44,439 bases of DNA. It comes from Sporolactobacillus terrae DSM 11697. Lineage in GTDB: Bacteria > Bacillota > Bacilli > Bacillales > Sporolactobacillaceae. The notes below the pieces were generated by a model that ran no database searches, was not told the DNA's origin, and was given only the letters and a program-made list of their open reading frames with translations. Where the stretch lies: assembly GCF_000648615.1 (NCBI RefSeq), contig NZ_JFZC01000043.1:1-44439 (forward strand), in the 5' to 3' direction. This document shows, piece by piece, positions 1 to 8,241 of this stretch; the first letter of the stretch is position 1; every line of letters starts with the position of its first letter. Made by a program: the position numbers and the translations under genes.

Positions 1-265
1 GCGTCTCGCACCTCCGCTTTGTTTCTCGGCCAAGACACTGGGCTATTGGTTTGAAGATGGGGCAAAATCTTATACTTTCTTTTCCTGTGAGAAAAACCAA
101 GCTGTGCTTGGTCCTCTATCTCCAGCCATGTGTGATGGATTCGTGTCTTTTCGGTGCTGAATCGTCGCTTCGGTTGCTCGCTTGCCGCGGGCGCACCACG
201 AGCCTCCTCGGACAGGCAGGGATCTGCGGGGTCTCGTACCTCTGCTTTGCCAAGCCTTGGAAGGC
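1..265. repeat. Dispersed intergenic repeat, tandem partial copies (copy 1)
   Basis: No gene is visible between 1 and 343. Positions 1-88 match 20448-20525 and 7495-7570 (shared blocks include CCTCCGCTTTG, CTCGG-CAAGA and GGGGCAAAATC followed by an AT-rich ACTTT-TTT-CCTG). Positions 89-240 match 20286-20410 (GAGAAAAAC, GCTGTGCTTGGTCC, then a nearly identical 34-base block at 177-210 containing TTGCCGCGGGCGCACC). The two blocks are in the opposite order to the copy at 20265-20530, so the window starts at the end of one unit and runs into the next. Bases 266-343, just behind the spoIIE stop, show no terminator I can defend. Confidence 0.75.
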
Positions 266-343
266 AGCCACTTCGTTGCACGGATACGTTTCAACCCCTT
301 TTCCAATAGTCGATACAGTAAAACTCACAAACTGCAAATGGGT

Positions 344-2821
344 TTACGCGCGTTTGATGCGCTTATCCGTTTGATCCGATGAAAATGCCGACCACTCCGG
401 TATATGATGGCTTATTCGCGCCGTGATGACGGTCATATCATCATTGAGCGTTCCATTTCCTGCCCGAATCACTTCCTCGAGCAGCAAATCGGCAATTTCC
501 TGTGGATCATCAGTCTCCATCTCTTTTATTTTTCGCTTGACCCATGCTTCCTTATTTTCAATGTGCTGAGGAACATCAAAAATTCCGTCGCTCATCATAA
601 TCAGCAGATCCCCTGACTTTAGCTGTTCGGAGCGAACATCAATTGAGACATCACGGATAATTCCAATAGGCAGATTTTCGCTGTCAAGCATAAAAACACG
701 GCTTCCTCGTTTTATAAAACTTGGATTTGATCCTATTTTCAGAAATTTAGAGGTCGCATTTTGCAAATCAATTAATGCCAGATCCAGCGTTGCATAAATT
801 TCCTCTGTCGAACGCAGCGATAAGATCGAATTAATCGACTTAATCGCCAGCGTCTCATGTATTCCCGATTTCAACACTTTTTTCAACAGCTGCAAGGTGT
901 CTTTGCTTTCCATATCCGCTCGCTCGCCATGGCCCATTCCATCGCTGATCGCCATCACATATTTCTTGGAACCAATTTCAAACAGCGAGTAATTATCGCC
1001 GGAGATCCCCCCGCCACCGCGTGCAGCCGTTGCGACACCCGTCTCCAAATCATAAGCACGTGCTGAAACAAAGACGACTCGGCTCGGACCTCCGGGAAGG
1101 TCAGACGACTGTTTCTTCTCCACAACGATACTTTCACCGAGAATATCTGAGAGAAGCGGTGCGATGACCTTCTCGCACACTCCGTAGTGATCAACCGGAA
1201 GCACAGCTTCGATATCGATTGCCCCAGATTCCAGATTGTAGATTTCAACGCTTTCGACGCGAACACCAATCCCGTTCAGTTTCGTCAAAATCATTTCTTC
1301 CTGCCAATCATGAAGCCCGCGCTCTCGCTTCATTTCACGTGCGAAGTCGCCCATGACCTGGGATACCCCCTTCAATTGATCGGCCACTAATCGGCGGCTT
1401 TCCAAAACATTGTGGCGCATTTTCTCACTTAATTCGGCATGGCTCTGCTCGCGGTGAATGGCCTCCAGCGTACGCTCCGGTCTCGAACAATGGCTGCGCC
1501 ACTGACGCTGCACACGCGCTTCCGAGTCCCGATTTCCGTGGCGTGCCTCCTCACGTAATTCAAGCATGATCCGCTGCGTCTTCTCAAAATTATTAATCCA
1601 GCAAAACTCTTTTTTAAAGCAATTCTGGCAAGTTTTTGCCGTAACGCGGCTTAAGAAAAGATCATCATCACTGGCCGACTCATGATTGTCTTCAGGCGGC
1701 GAGAAGCTTTTCGCAAGCGTTTGAAAAAGGCCGGAAAATTGTTCAACACGGCTCACGGTAACATCGCGCAGTTTGCGCACATATTGCTGTTGTTCTGCCT
1801 GATATTCACGCGTTCCCGGGATAAATGAGGCCATTTGCCGGATAAAACTTTTCGGCGTTAGAAAGAACAAAACCAAAGCGGCAATGGAGTCGATGACTTC
1901 GTTGCCTAAGCCGGCGTAACCGCTGCCATAAACACCGATCAGCAAGGTTGCGATCAAAAGGCCGGCTGCCACCCCCACTTTTCCAGCCTCTTTCAGCAGA
2001 CCTCCGAGCACACCCGTAAAGGCGAGCAAACTCATTTGATAGAGGCTCGTTACACTAGCCATACCTAGAATCAGACCAATCACCACGCCCACAGTTGACC
2101 CGATTGCCGCACCTCCGGCATAAGCAAAAAGCAGCACCGCGTAACGTGCGAGTACATGGTCGATGGACACGTCATAGACATGCCAGCCGATCGTTCCGGC
2201 GATCACAGAAGAGATTAGAATCACAAAGCAAATGATTTCCTCGTTACGAAACAGTTTATGACTGACATGTGTTGAGATCAGCGGCACACTCTGCATGAAA
2301 ATCAATGTGACCAAAGCAGATAAGGAGGCTTCAGCGCCGGCGGTCAAGAGATCCGTCCAAACAATGGTCAGCGAAAACGCCGCTTGGTACACCAAACGTA
2401 CCGTGAATCCCATGATAAAAACGAGTCCCGGCAGCCACCGTTCCATTTTCACTCGCTTCAACGCGTTCATCATTCGCCATCCTATAAGAAATGCGAGCAA
2501 ACCGAGCAGTGCATAAAAGGCTTGTCCCGCCGAAAGGGTCGCCGCACCAACCAATACCGCAAGTGAATCGGCATATTTGCGCTTGCGCTTCATCCAGAAA
2601 ACCGTCGCAAAAAACGGAAGGATAAAAGGAGTTAAGCTGGTAATGATTACCGCACGTCCAAGGAGAAAACCGGCCGCCAAGAAAAAGAAATCCGTACGGA
2701 ATACTACACCCAACAAGAACGTCTGGATCGAACGACCGGATCGCGCTCGTCCTTGCAATCTTTTCTTGTGCACAAAGGGATCAACCGTCTCTGCCGCTAC
2801 ACTGCCCATTTTTTGAATCAT
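344..2821 (-). CDS. spoIIE: Stage II sporulation protein E, membrane PP2C-type serine phosphatase
   Basis: SpoIIE dephosphorylates SpoIIAA-P at the asymmetric septum, which frees sigma-F in the forespore; it also interacts with FtsZ. The frame is open upstream to 2953, but the ATG at 2821 is preferred: it follows AAAGGCGG, gives 825 residues (B. subtilis has 827), and the longer form would begin inside the promoter. The N-terminal ~330 residues hold about ten hydrophobic membrane segments, a central region follows with a Cys-rich patch (CQNCFKKEFCW), and the C-terminal PP2C domain has metal-binding aspartates at about D627 (SDGMGHGERAD) and D745 (MSDGIFD), and NDDMTVI near the end. It is monocistronic as far as the window shows, and separated from yabR by 450 bases. 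Confidence 0.96.
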   Translation of the reverse strand: MIQKMGSVAAETVDPFVHKKRLQGRARSGRSIQTFLLGVVFRTDFFFLAAGFLLGRAVIITSLTPFILPFFATVFWMKRKRKYADSLAVLVGAATLSAGQAFYALLGLLAFLIGWRMMNALKRVKMERWLPGLVFIMGFTVRLVYQAAFSLTIVWTDLLTAGAEASLSALVTLIFMQSVPLISTHVSHKLFRNEEIICFVILISSVIAGTIGWHVYDVSIDHVLARYAVLLFAYAGGAAIGSTVGVVIGLILGMASVTSLYQMSLLAFTGVLGGLLKEAGKVGVAAGLLIATLLIGVYGSGYAGLGNEVIDSIAALVLFFLTPKSFIRQMASFIPGTREYQAEQQQYVRKLRDVTVSRVEQFSGLFQTLAKSFSPPEDNHESASDDDLFLSRVTAKTCQNCFKKEFCWINNFEKTQRIMLELREEARHGNRDSEARVQRQWRSHCSRPERTLEAIHREQSHAELSEKMRHNVLESRRLVADQLKGVSQVMGDFAREMKRERGLHDWQEEMILTKLNGIGVRVESVEIYNLESGAIDIEAVLPVDHYGVCEKVIAPLLSDILGESIVVEKKQSSDLPGGPSRVVFVSARAYDLETGVATAARGGGGISGDNYSLFEIGSKKYVMAISDGMGHGERADMESKDTLQLLKKVLKSGIHETLAIKSINSILSLRSTEEIYATLDLALIDLQNATSKFLKIGSNPSFIKRGSRVFMLDSENLPIGIIRDVSIDVRSEQLKSGDLLIMMSDGIFDVPQHIENKEAWVKRKIKEMETDDPQEIADLLLEEVIRAGNGTLNDDMTVITARISHHIPEWSAFSSDQTDKRIKRA

Positions 2822-2864
2822 GTCGTTCGCCGCCTTTAACTTAGGATTGTATGATCCATTAAAG

Positions 2865-2923
2865 CATATAAGACATTCATAATTTGTCAGAATGACAAGG
2901 CTTATTCGAAAAAAACTTCGACC
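2865..2923 (-). promoter_or_regulatory. Spo0A-type spoIIE promoter with long spacer
   Basis: On the minus strand TTGTCA (2898-2893) is followed after 22 bases by TATATG (2870-2865), about 43 bases before the spoIIE start. Spo0A-activated sigma-A promoters (spoIIG, spoIIE) are known for 21-22 bp spacers. Upstream lie two 0A-box-like heptamers, GGTCGAA (2923-2917) and TTTCGAA (2911-2905), 12 bases apart; consensus is TGTCGAA. A further TTTGTCAAA lies at about 2946-2954. The -35 is also part of the palindrome TTGTCA-TTC-TGACAA. Confidence 0.7.
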
Positions 2924-3201
2924 GCTTTCTCGATCTTCAGCCATATTTGACAAATGCTCGCATGGTCACGGCTGCTCGCGGTTCTGTCAAACGGCGAGTC
3001 TTGGCGAGTGCTCTCACTTTTCGCCATTGTCCTGTCGTTTGTTCTCAATTCATCGACAATGATTACGCTTCTTCTGTTTTCCTGTACTTTGATAAGAAAA
3101 ATCAGGCAAACTTGGCCCTTACTTCTTCAGGATGCGGTGATTTCCGCATTGTGCACAATAGCATGTACGCCGTGACCACTCAAAATGCGCTCAGAACGCA
3201 C
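2924..3201. other. Gene-free upstream region of spoIIE
   Basis: This stretch between the spoIIE promoter and the yabR terminator holds no convincing gene. More TGTCAAA- or TGTCG-like sites occur near 2985, 3032 and 3050 and may extend Spo0A control. B. subtilis has tRNA-Met and tRNA-Glu genes in this gap; I looked for T-arm and acceptor signatures and saw none. Short plus-strand open frames here look like chance. Confidence 0.5.
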
Positions 3202-3238
3202 AAAAAAGCATCCAAGTCCCTCTTGAACCTGGATGCTG
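3202..3238 (-). terminator. Intrinsic terminator of the yabR end of the operon
   Basis: Minus-strand hairpin AGCATCCAgg / TGGATGCT followed by a run of six T, 35 bases beyond the yabR stop. Confidence 0.88.
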
Positions 3239-3272
3239 CATTGCTATCTATTTATATCGATTCCGGTGGTAC

Positions 3273-3695
3273 TCAGCCTCTGCGTGCGCCACGTCCTCCG
3301 CGTTTGGATTCGGTCTGACGCTTAATTGTCGAAAGACGATCCTCACTGTCTTTTAAATATTGAGAAATTTTGTCCTCAAAACTTAACGTGTGCGCATGTG
3401 AATTAAACCGTTTGCCGCCGCCATGTCTTGGTCCGCGAGACGACGATGCGACCTTGGGTTTGTCGACAGCTTTCCGAATAGACAGACCGATTTTTCCGTC
3501 GGGAGCAACCTGCAACACCTTAACCGTTACCTCATCACCGACCGACAGAACATCATGAATGTCTTTTACATAACGATCCGCAACTTCACTGATATGAACC
3601 AGCCCTGTTTTCCCACCGGGTAAATCAACGAAGGCTCCGAAGTTAGTAATTCCTGATACTTTACCCTTCAGCTTGCTGCCTGCTTCAATTGACAT
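3273..3695 (-). CDS. yabR: S1-domain RNA-binding protein YabR
   Basis: The protein has 140 residues. Residues 1-75 form one S1 fold (GSKLKGKVSGITNFGAFVDL, GKTGLVHISE, GDEVTVKVLQV, KIGLSIRKA), as in polynucleotide phosphorylase and ribosomal protein S1, so RNA or ribosome binding is expected; the precise role in Bacillus is unsettled. The tail is basic and rich in Gly, Arg and Ser (RGPRHGGGKR, ending KRGGRGARRG). An AGGAGG site lies 11 bases before the ATG. It follows divIC as in B. subtilis and is the last gene before a strong terminator. Confidence 0.92.
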   Translation of the reverse strand: MSIEAGSKLKGKVSGITNFGAFVDLPGGKTGLVHISEVADRYVKDIHDVLSVGDEVTVKVLQVAPDGKIGLSIRKAVDKPKVASSSRGPRHGGGKRFNSHAHTLSFEDKISQYLKDSEDRLSTIKRQTESKRGGRGARRG

Positions 3696-3762
3696 AAAGA
3701 AAAGCTTCCTCCTAAAATGGTATCAATAATTATATTATTATACATAGCAAAAAAAGTGCCTG

Positions 3763-4143
3763 TCAATCCTTGGTCTGAGCGGGTTTTGAAAAAATAATCT
3801 CACCCTTGTTCGATAATAGATAATCACGTCTGGCGATTTCGCCAATATAGTCTTTATCATGAAGCAGCTTGATTCGCTTCTTCACGTCGGATGCCTCATG
3901 TTTCGATTGGCTCAGCTGCTTTTGCAAACTTTTTTTGGTCTGCGTCGCTTCGTTAATTTGGTGAGATTGTGAAATCAATGAGGAAATCATGAAGGTGCTA
4001 AGCAGAGCGAAAACCACAAAGAAAGCAAGCAAACGCCGCATTAATCCTTTTTGTCGTTTCCTTTTTCTTTTTTCATTCAACTCATGTGACTGCAGATAAT
4101 TATTTTGCAGCCGAGTAACCCGCTCAACGCCCGCACGTTCCAT
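3763..4143 (-). CDS. divIC: Cell-division protein DivIC (FtsB-like)
   Basis: DivIC is a bitopic membrane protein that forms the FtsL-DivIC-DivIB subcomplex of the divisome and is needed for septation in growth and sporulation. The ATG at 4143 (MERAGVERV) is chosen over upstream ATGs at 4188 and 4161 because GGGGGG precedes it by six bases and it gives 126 residues (family about 125). A basic cytoplasmic stretch (NEKRKRKRQKG) leads into one transmembrane helix (about residues 36-57, LLAFFVVFALLSTFMISSL) and then an extracellular coiled coil (about 60-100) and the conserved DYIGEIARRDYLLSNKGEIIF block. It starts 14 bases after the yabQ stop. Confidence 0.94.
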   Translation of the reverse strand: MERAGVERVTRLQNNYLQSHELNEKRKRKRQKGLMRRLLAFFVVFALLSTFMISSLISQSHQINEATQTKKSLQKQLSQSKHEASDVKKRIKLLHDKDYIGEIARRDYLLSNKGEIIFSKPAQTKD

Positions 4144-4157
4144 TTTATTCCCCCCGA

Positions 4158-4736
4158 TCATTTCCGCTTCACAAGAAGTGATACCCACTGCCCAATTTTT
4201 TGCCGGATCTGTATTTGTTTCTTTGTTACAAATAGGAGAAAACGGTCCGGAAGAATCATCCGGATGATGCCTCTTAGCAGCTTCAAAGGAACAGCAAGCA
4301 GAAAAAGCACACTTCTTATCGCAGTGTTTACTGTCATTCTACACAATCTATACGTAAGCATCAATAGGAAAAAGATCGGATAGATCAATAAACGATAGAC
4401 AGATTTTGCCGTAAACCGCCCTGTTCGGACAGCCATAAAGACTATTTTGCCGAAAAGACGCATAAAAGGCTTCTCCAAGAGTGCTTTATAAAAGGAAAAA
4501 CCAAGCGCAATGGCCAGGAAATAATAAAGACGCAGCTGACCTTCATTCATCGGCAACAGAAATGAAAAGAGCAGCAGCGCTTGTACGATCCAAAAGAGAG
4601 GGTCTGAAATGAGCAGAATCCAACGGCGCTCTTTCCTCGGGTGAACAAAATGCTGATAGACAGAAAAAGAGGCGCCAAACCATATGCCCATGACAATCAT
4701 CAGCATGAGCGACGCATATTGTTCTTCCAGTGTCAT
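4158..4736 (-). CDS. yabQ: Spore cortex membrane protein YabQ
   Basis: YabQ is a sigma-E-controlled mother-cell membrane protein required for cortex formation in B. subtilis. This protein has 192 residues (B. subtilis 211) with about four to five hydrophobic helices: residues 7-25, 42-62, 68-85, 118-130 and 140-155. The loops are strongly basic. Its ATG overlaps the yabP stop by four bases (ATGA), so the two are translationally coupled. Identification rests on position between yabP and divIC together with the membrane pattern and the opening MTLEEQYASLMLMIVMG. Confidence 0.88.
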   Translation of the reverse strand: MTLEEQYASLMLMIVMGIWFGASFSVYQHFVHPRKERRWILLISDPLFWIVQALLLFSFLLPMNEGQLRLYYFLAIALGFSFYKALLEKPFMRLFGKIVFMAVRTGRFTAKSVYRLLIYPIFFLLMLTYRLCRMTVNTAIRSVLFLLAVPLKLLRGIIRMILPDRFLLFVTKKQIQIRQKIGQWVSLLVKRK

Positions 4737-5041
4737 CGAAACAGCTTGCTGAAGAAGCCTTTGTGTGCTTCTCCGCCCTGATCATCCAAATAGCTGATTT
4801 CAATAATATGCCCCTCAATTAAAACTTGTCCCTGCTCAACATTCAGATTCTGCATTTTCAGACCCGAACCCCGAACGGCTAGATACCCCAGCACGGTTTC
4901 AAGTAGAAATTCTTCATGGTCAAAGCTTTCTACATGTTTCACACCGGTGATCTCAATCGACTTTCGGTCCTTCACCACAATGTTCTGATTTTGTATTGGC
5001 TTGTCTTTATTAGGGATTGGCGACGAATAGAATTGACTCAA
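4733..5041 (-). CDS. yabP: Sporulation protein YabP
   Basis: YabP has 102 residues (B. subtilis 100) and belongs to the YabP/YqfC family, made in the mother cell and linked to spore envelope assembly. Family signs are EITGVKHVESFDHEEFLLETVLG and LIEGHIIEISYLDD. The start is a TTG at 5041 preceded by GGAGGGGAG; no better ATG exists in frame. There is a weak sigma-E-like -10 (CATAAT) about 35 bases upstream of the start, which I do not list as a site. The next gene, yabQ, overlaps its stop by four bases. Confidence 0.9.
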   Translation of the reverse strand: MSQFYSSPIPNKDKPIQNQNIVVKDRKSIEITGVKHVESFDHEEFLLETVLGYLAVRGSGLKMQNLNVEQGQVLIEGHIIEISYLDDQGGEAHKGFFSKLFR

Positions 5042-5110
5042 TGGACTCCCCTCCTCTAATTCTTACATTATGAAGGAGCTGTCCCATTTAGAACTTAAGC
5101 GAAAGGGCTG

Positions 5111-5356
5111 TTATTTTTGAACCACTTCATAGAGCGAAGCTGCTTCTTCTTTCTTAACAACCTCTTTAAGCTGCAGAATTCGAACCGTCATCGGTCTTTG
5201 CCCAAAGTGGAGCGTCAGCACATCGCCGACCGCGACATTCGTGCTTGCCTTTCCCGGCTGCCCATTAATGTCGACCCGTCCTTGATCCGCAAGTTCTTTC
5301 GCCACCGTTCGCCGTTTAATTAAACGGGAAACTTTTAAAAATTTATCTAATCTCAT
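5111..5356 (-). CDS. rqcP: RqcP (YabO), S4-domain ribosome quality control factor
   Basis: RqcP binds the obstructed 50S subunit with RqcH and peptidyl-tRNA and supports poly-alanine tailing of stalled chains. The protein has 81 residues; residues 1-60 are a single S4 RNA-binding fold (MRLDKFLKVSRLIKRRTVAKELADQG, VDINGQPGKASTNVAVGD). Its ATG overlaps the hup stop by four bases, so translation should be coupled to HU. In B. subtilis the preceding gene is yabN (MazG-like), not hup. Confidence 0.92.
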   Translation of the reverse strand: MRLDKFLKVSRLIKRRTVAKELADQGRVDINGQPGKASTNVAVGDVLTLHFGQRPMTVRILQLKEVVKKEEAASLYEVVQK

Positions 5357-5628
5357 TTTTTCACTGCATCCTTAAATTTATTTCCCGCTCTGAATCCGGG
5401 CACGCATGTCGCCGGAATCGTAATGGTTTCGCCCGTCTGTGGGTTGCGTCCTGATCTGCTGGCACGTTCGCGTACTTCAAATGTACCGAATCCGACGAGT
5501 TGTACTTTTTCATTTTGTTTCAACGCTTCGATCACTTGGCTCAATGTCTCATTCACGATAGCCTCGGTATCCTTTTTCGCAATGCCTGTTTTGTCTGCTA
5601 CTTTATTAATGAGTTCATTCTTATTCAT
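5353..5628 (-). CDS. hup: DNA-binding protein HU
   Basis: HU is the abundant nucleoid protein that bends DNA as a dimer. The ATG at 5628 (MNKNELINKVADKTG) follows GGAGGAATTTTTC and gives 91 residues; the frame is open five codons further. All HU hallmarks are present: N-terminal helices, VQLVGFGTFEVRERA, the beta-arm RNPQTGETITIPA, and the end GFRAGNKFKDAVKK. It sits at the place of yabN. HU next to rqcP is also known from Clostridia, so this may be the older arrangement. Confidence 0.95.
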   Translation of the reverse strand: MNKNELINKVADKTGIAKKDTEAIVNETLSQVIEALKQNEKVQLVGFGTFEVRERASRSGRNPQTGETITIPATCVPGFRAGNKFKDAVKK

Positions 5629-5694
5629 GAAAAATTCCTCCAAATCATTAATCGTGATTCCCGCTGTCCCTGGCTGTTCCGCCTTATTTGTCCC

Positions 5695-5703
5695 ATTTTA
5701 TCA
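5695..5703 (-). promoter_or_regulatory. Possible extended -10 promoter of hup
   Basis: Minus strand TG-A-TAAAAT lies about 67 bases before the hup ATG, directly behind the yabM stop. The -35 region (TGTGAA at 17 bp) is poor, so the extended -10 carries the call. Confidence 0.4.
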
Positions 5704-5718
5704 TATGTAGCCCATGGT

Positions 5719-7350
5719 TCACAGTTTCGAGGATCGATGTGACGCCTCTGCTTCACGTCCCGTATGGTCGCTGCGCTTCGTCAGTGTCGCGGCAAACGGA
5801 ATGCGTACCAAGTCACGCGCATCAAGAAAACGAAAAAACCAGATCAGTGTGACAAAAACCACACCGCCGACCATAGCAGCAGACAGCGCGCATAACGCTG
5901 CTGCCGGGCGCGAGGCAAGCGGTTCGGTAACCCTGCGCATCACTTGCTTCCACACAAAAACAGAAGTCGCCATCCCGGCAATTGCCGACGCTAGCTTAAC
6001 CAGCGTCAACCAAGAAAACGCACGCGTCAATCCGGCACGCCGTAAATAAAAAACGTTCAATCCGGCTGCAATAAGTGTACCCGTACACGTTGCCAGTGCT
6101 GCGCCGACAATAGAAAAGCGGGGAATGAGCAGAAAGTTAGCCGCCGTTTTCGCGCACGCACCGACAATCAAACCTAAAAAAGGCATCCATGGCTTTCCGG
6201 CTGATTCCCAAATTCCTGAGGCGGTCAGCATCAGCGACAGGGTGAGCATCGTCAGCGCAGCAAGGGCGAATGCAAGCGTTCCGTTCGCGTTTCTGAAAAG
6301 CATGATGTTCACTTCTCGACTGATCGACATAAGCCCAGCTGCTGCAGCCGTACCAAATGCAAGGCTGATTTTGAGCGCGAGTGCCGCTTCAATACGAAAA
6401 TCATGATGCCGACGCTGCACCGCAAGCTGTGAGAGTCTCGGCACGATTGCTGCGGTCAGCGAGGCTGCCGCAATCATCCCGAACTGAGTCAAGATATAAG
6501 CACGATCATAGATCCCTTTTACCGCACGCGCATCAGCAACCTGTCCCTGTTCGAGCAGACGCAGTACCGTAAGCGAATCAATCAGCTGAAAGAACAGCAG
6601 CGGCACCGCGAGAACGGAAAACAAACAGCCGCTGATCATCAATTTTTTTACCCATCGCCATCGAACAGGATGATCCGATAAGGACAGTAGCCTTTTGACT
6701 GCAGTCTTTTTGTGTGGCACAAAGAGCATTAAAATCACTAATGACACAAGTGGCGCAAAAGCTGAGCCGGCGGTTGCCGCAAACCCAAACGCGTAGGGAT
6801 CTCCATGATTAACAAACAAGTACCAAGATACACCGAGAATAAAACAAACCCGTACCGTTTGTTCGCCGATTTGAGACAGTGCGGTCGGCAACATATTTGC
6901 TTCATTTCCTTGAAACGTTCCGCGCAAAAGGGCAACCAGCGGCACAAACAAATAAGCCGCGGAAGCAACGCGGATCAATCCGGTCAGATGGCGGTCGCCC
7001 ATGATTGCGGTCAAGAAATCAGCGAAGAAAAAGAGCCCGACGAAAAAAAAAGTGCAAAGCAGCAGCAAGGCCATTCCGGCATGCCGCGCTACTGCAGCCT
7101 TCTCTGTTGGATGGCCGGATGCTTCTGCCATATATTTAGAAATCACAATCGGGAAACCGGTTGTCCCCAGTGCCGCGGCGAGCGCGTAAAACGGATAGAC
7201 TTGCTGATAGACATAGAAGCCGACGTCACCAGCAAAGTTTTGGTAAGGAAGCCGGTACAGCGCGCTCATCAGCTTCACCAATAATGCAGCGGCGGTTAGA
7301 ATCAGTGCGCCCTTCCATACGCGATGGCTTCCCTTGTTCTCTTGATTCAT
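5719..7350 (-). CDS. yabM: MATE/MVF-type polysaccharide or lipid flippase YabM
   Basis: This is a 543-residue integral membrane protein of the MOP exporter superfamily (polysaccharide synthesis/SpoVB-type), with about fourteen hydrophobic helices starting at residue 13. Residues near LYRLPYQNFAGDVGFYVYQQVYPFYALAAALGTTGFPIVISKYMAE match the SpoVB/YabM signature. It probably translocates a lipid-linked sugar in envelope or spore wall assembly; the substrate is unknown. The ATG at 7350 (MNQENKG) follows AGCAGGA by seven bases; an in-frame TTG at 7371 lacks a ribosome site. As in B. subtilis it follows spoVT. Confidence 0.9.
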   Translation of the reverse strand: MNQENKGSHRVWKGALILTAAALLVKLMSALYRLPYQNFAGDVGFYVYQQVYPFYALAAALGTTGFPIVISKYMAEASGHPTEKAAVARHAGMALLLLCTFFFVGLFFFADFLTAIMGDRHLTGLIRVASAAYLFVPLVALLRGTFQGNEANMLPTALSQIGEQTVRVCFILGVSWYLFVNHGDPYAFGFAATAGSAFAPLVSLVILMLFVPHKKTAVKRLLSLSDHPVRWRWVKKLMISGCLFSVLAVPLLFFQLIDSLTVLRLLEQGQVADARAVKGIYDRAYILTQFGMIAAASLTAAIVPRLSQLAVQRRHHDFRIEAALALKISLAFGTAAAAGLMSISREVNIMLFRNANGTLAFALAALTMLTLSLMLTASGIWESAGKPWMPFLGLIVGACAKTAANFLLIPRFSIVGAALATCTGTLIAAGLNVFYLRRAGLTRAFSWLTLVKLASAIAGMATSVFVWKQVMRRVTEPLASRPAAALCALSAAMVGGVVFVTLIWFFRFLDARDLVRIPFAATLTKRSDHTGREAEASHRSSKL

Positions 7351-7439
7351 AGATGTTCCTGCTTTTCTCAAGAATTATAAATAGGATTATATCATATCTT
7401 TCCTCTTGGGATGGATTAATCACCTTGTTCACGAATGAC

Positions 7440-7573
7440 CCTCCAGCTGCTCGCTGCACGTATCAACAAAGCGCGATCCCGCTGGCGCCAGAGTACCTCC
7501 GCTTTGATTCTCGGTCAAGAGACGGGTCGATTGGCTTGAAGACGGGGCAAAATCATAAACTTTCTTTACCTGC
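7440..7573. repeat. Dispersed intergenic repeat (copy 2)
   Basis: Aligns with 20415-20528: ATCAACAA-GCGCGATCCCGC, GGCGCCAGAG, ACCTCCGCTTTGAT, CTCGGTCAAGA, and GACGGGGCAAAATC then ACTTT-TTT. It runs straight into the spoVT terminator at CCTGC followed by the A-tract. The module containing GCTGTGCTTGGTCC found in copies 1 and 3 is missing, so this copy is truncated. Confidence 0.72.
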
Positions 7574-7604
7574 AAAAAAAGAGGCCGCAGACGCGCCTCT
7601 TTTT
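7574..7604 (-). terminator. Intrinsic terminator of spoVT
   Basis: Minus-strand stem AAAAGAGGC / GCCTCTTTT with a nine-base loop and a T-tract, just beyond the spoVT stop at 7610. Confidence 0.88.
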
Positions 7605-7609
7605 ATTGT

Positions 7610-8146
7610 TCAATGTTCCATTTGTCTGCCAAGGAACCCAGCCGCTGTCTCTGCAAGCTTCACTTCGGTTTCACCTATAGCCTTCTGATCCTTGTCAATC
7701 AACATGATCGTCCCAATCGGATCGCCCCCGGCAATAATTGGGGCTACAACGTAAGGCCCGGACAAATTTTCATGCCCTTCAACCAAAGGTTCACCGCGTT
7801 TCTGCTCAGAAATGGTCTGCCGCTGCTCCATGGATCGTTCCGGGACAGAAAGCAGCCGCTTTTCTAAAAAATCTTTTTTCGAACCTCCTGAGACAGCGAT
7901 CACCGTATCACGATCGCTCACCAAGGTCAGTTTGCCTGAATTCTCTGCTAACGACTCTGCATACTCTTTCGCAAAATCACTAAGCTCACTCATTGGCGAG
8001 TATTTCTTTAAAATGACTTCACCATCATGATCCACAAAAATCTCTAATGGATCGCCTTCACGTATACGAAGCGTGCGCCGTATTTCTTTGGGAATGACTA
8101 CCCGCCCAAGATCATCAATCCGGCGGACAATACCAGTTGCTTTCAT
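7610..8146 (-). CDS. spoVT: Stage V sporulation protein T, AbrB-type forespore regulator
   Basis: SpoVT is a forespore transcription factor that modulates sigma-G genes. The protein has 178 residues (family 178). Residues 1-50 are the swapped-hairpin AbrB DNA-binding domain (MKATGIVRRIDDLGRVVIPKEIRRTLRIREGDPLEIF); residues ~56-178 are the GAF domain. An AGAGGA site lies ten bases before the ATG. It stands alone between its own terminator and a sigma-G-like promoter, as expected for a forespore gene between mfd and yabM. Confidence 0.96.
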   Translation of the reverse strand: MKATGIVRRIDDLGRVVIPKEIRRTLRIREGDPLEIFVDHDGEVILKKYSPMSELSDFAKEYAESLAENSGKLTLVSDRDTVIAVSGGSKKDFLEKRLLSVPERSMEQRQTISEQKRGEPLVEGHENLSGPYVVAPIIAGGDPIGTIMLIDKDQKAIGETEVKLAETAAGFLGRQMEH

Positions 8147-8198
8147 TTCAAGGATGTCCTCTCTTTCCGCTTCCGCAAAAATGATTGATTCCTTGAAT

Positions 8199-8227
8199 TA
8201 TTATCTGCGCTCCTGGCAGAACTATGC
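8199..8227 (-). promoter_or_regulatory. Possible sigma-G promoter of spoVT
   Basis: Minus strand GCATA (8227-8223), 17 bases, GATAATA (8205-8199), about 52 bases before the spoVT ATG. Sigma-G consensus is GHATR, 17-18 bases, CATnnTA; one -10 mismatch. B. subtilis spoVT is sigma-G dependent. Confidence 0.5.
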
Positions 8228-8241
8228 ACCATTCACCAAAT

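Noticed and set aside
2822-2953. Longer SpoIIE start at 2953
   Set aside because: It would run through the promoter and adds 44 residues absent from the family; no ribosome site.
2954-3201. tRNA genes between yabR and spoIIE, as in B. subtilis
   Set aside because: No T-arm (GGTTCGAAT-type) or acceptor stem found on either strand.
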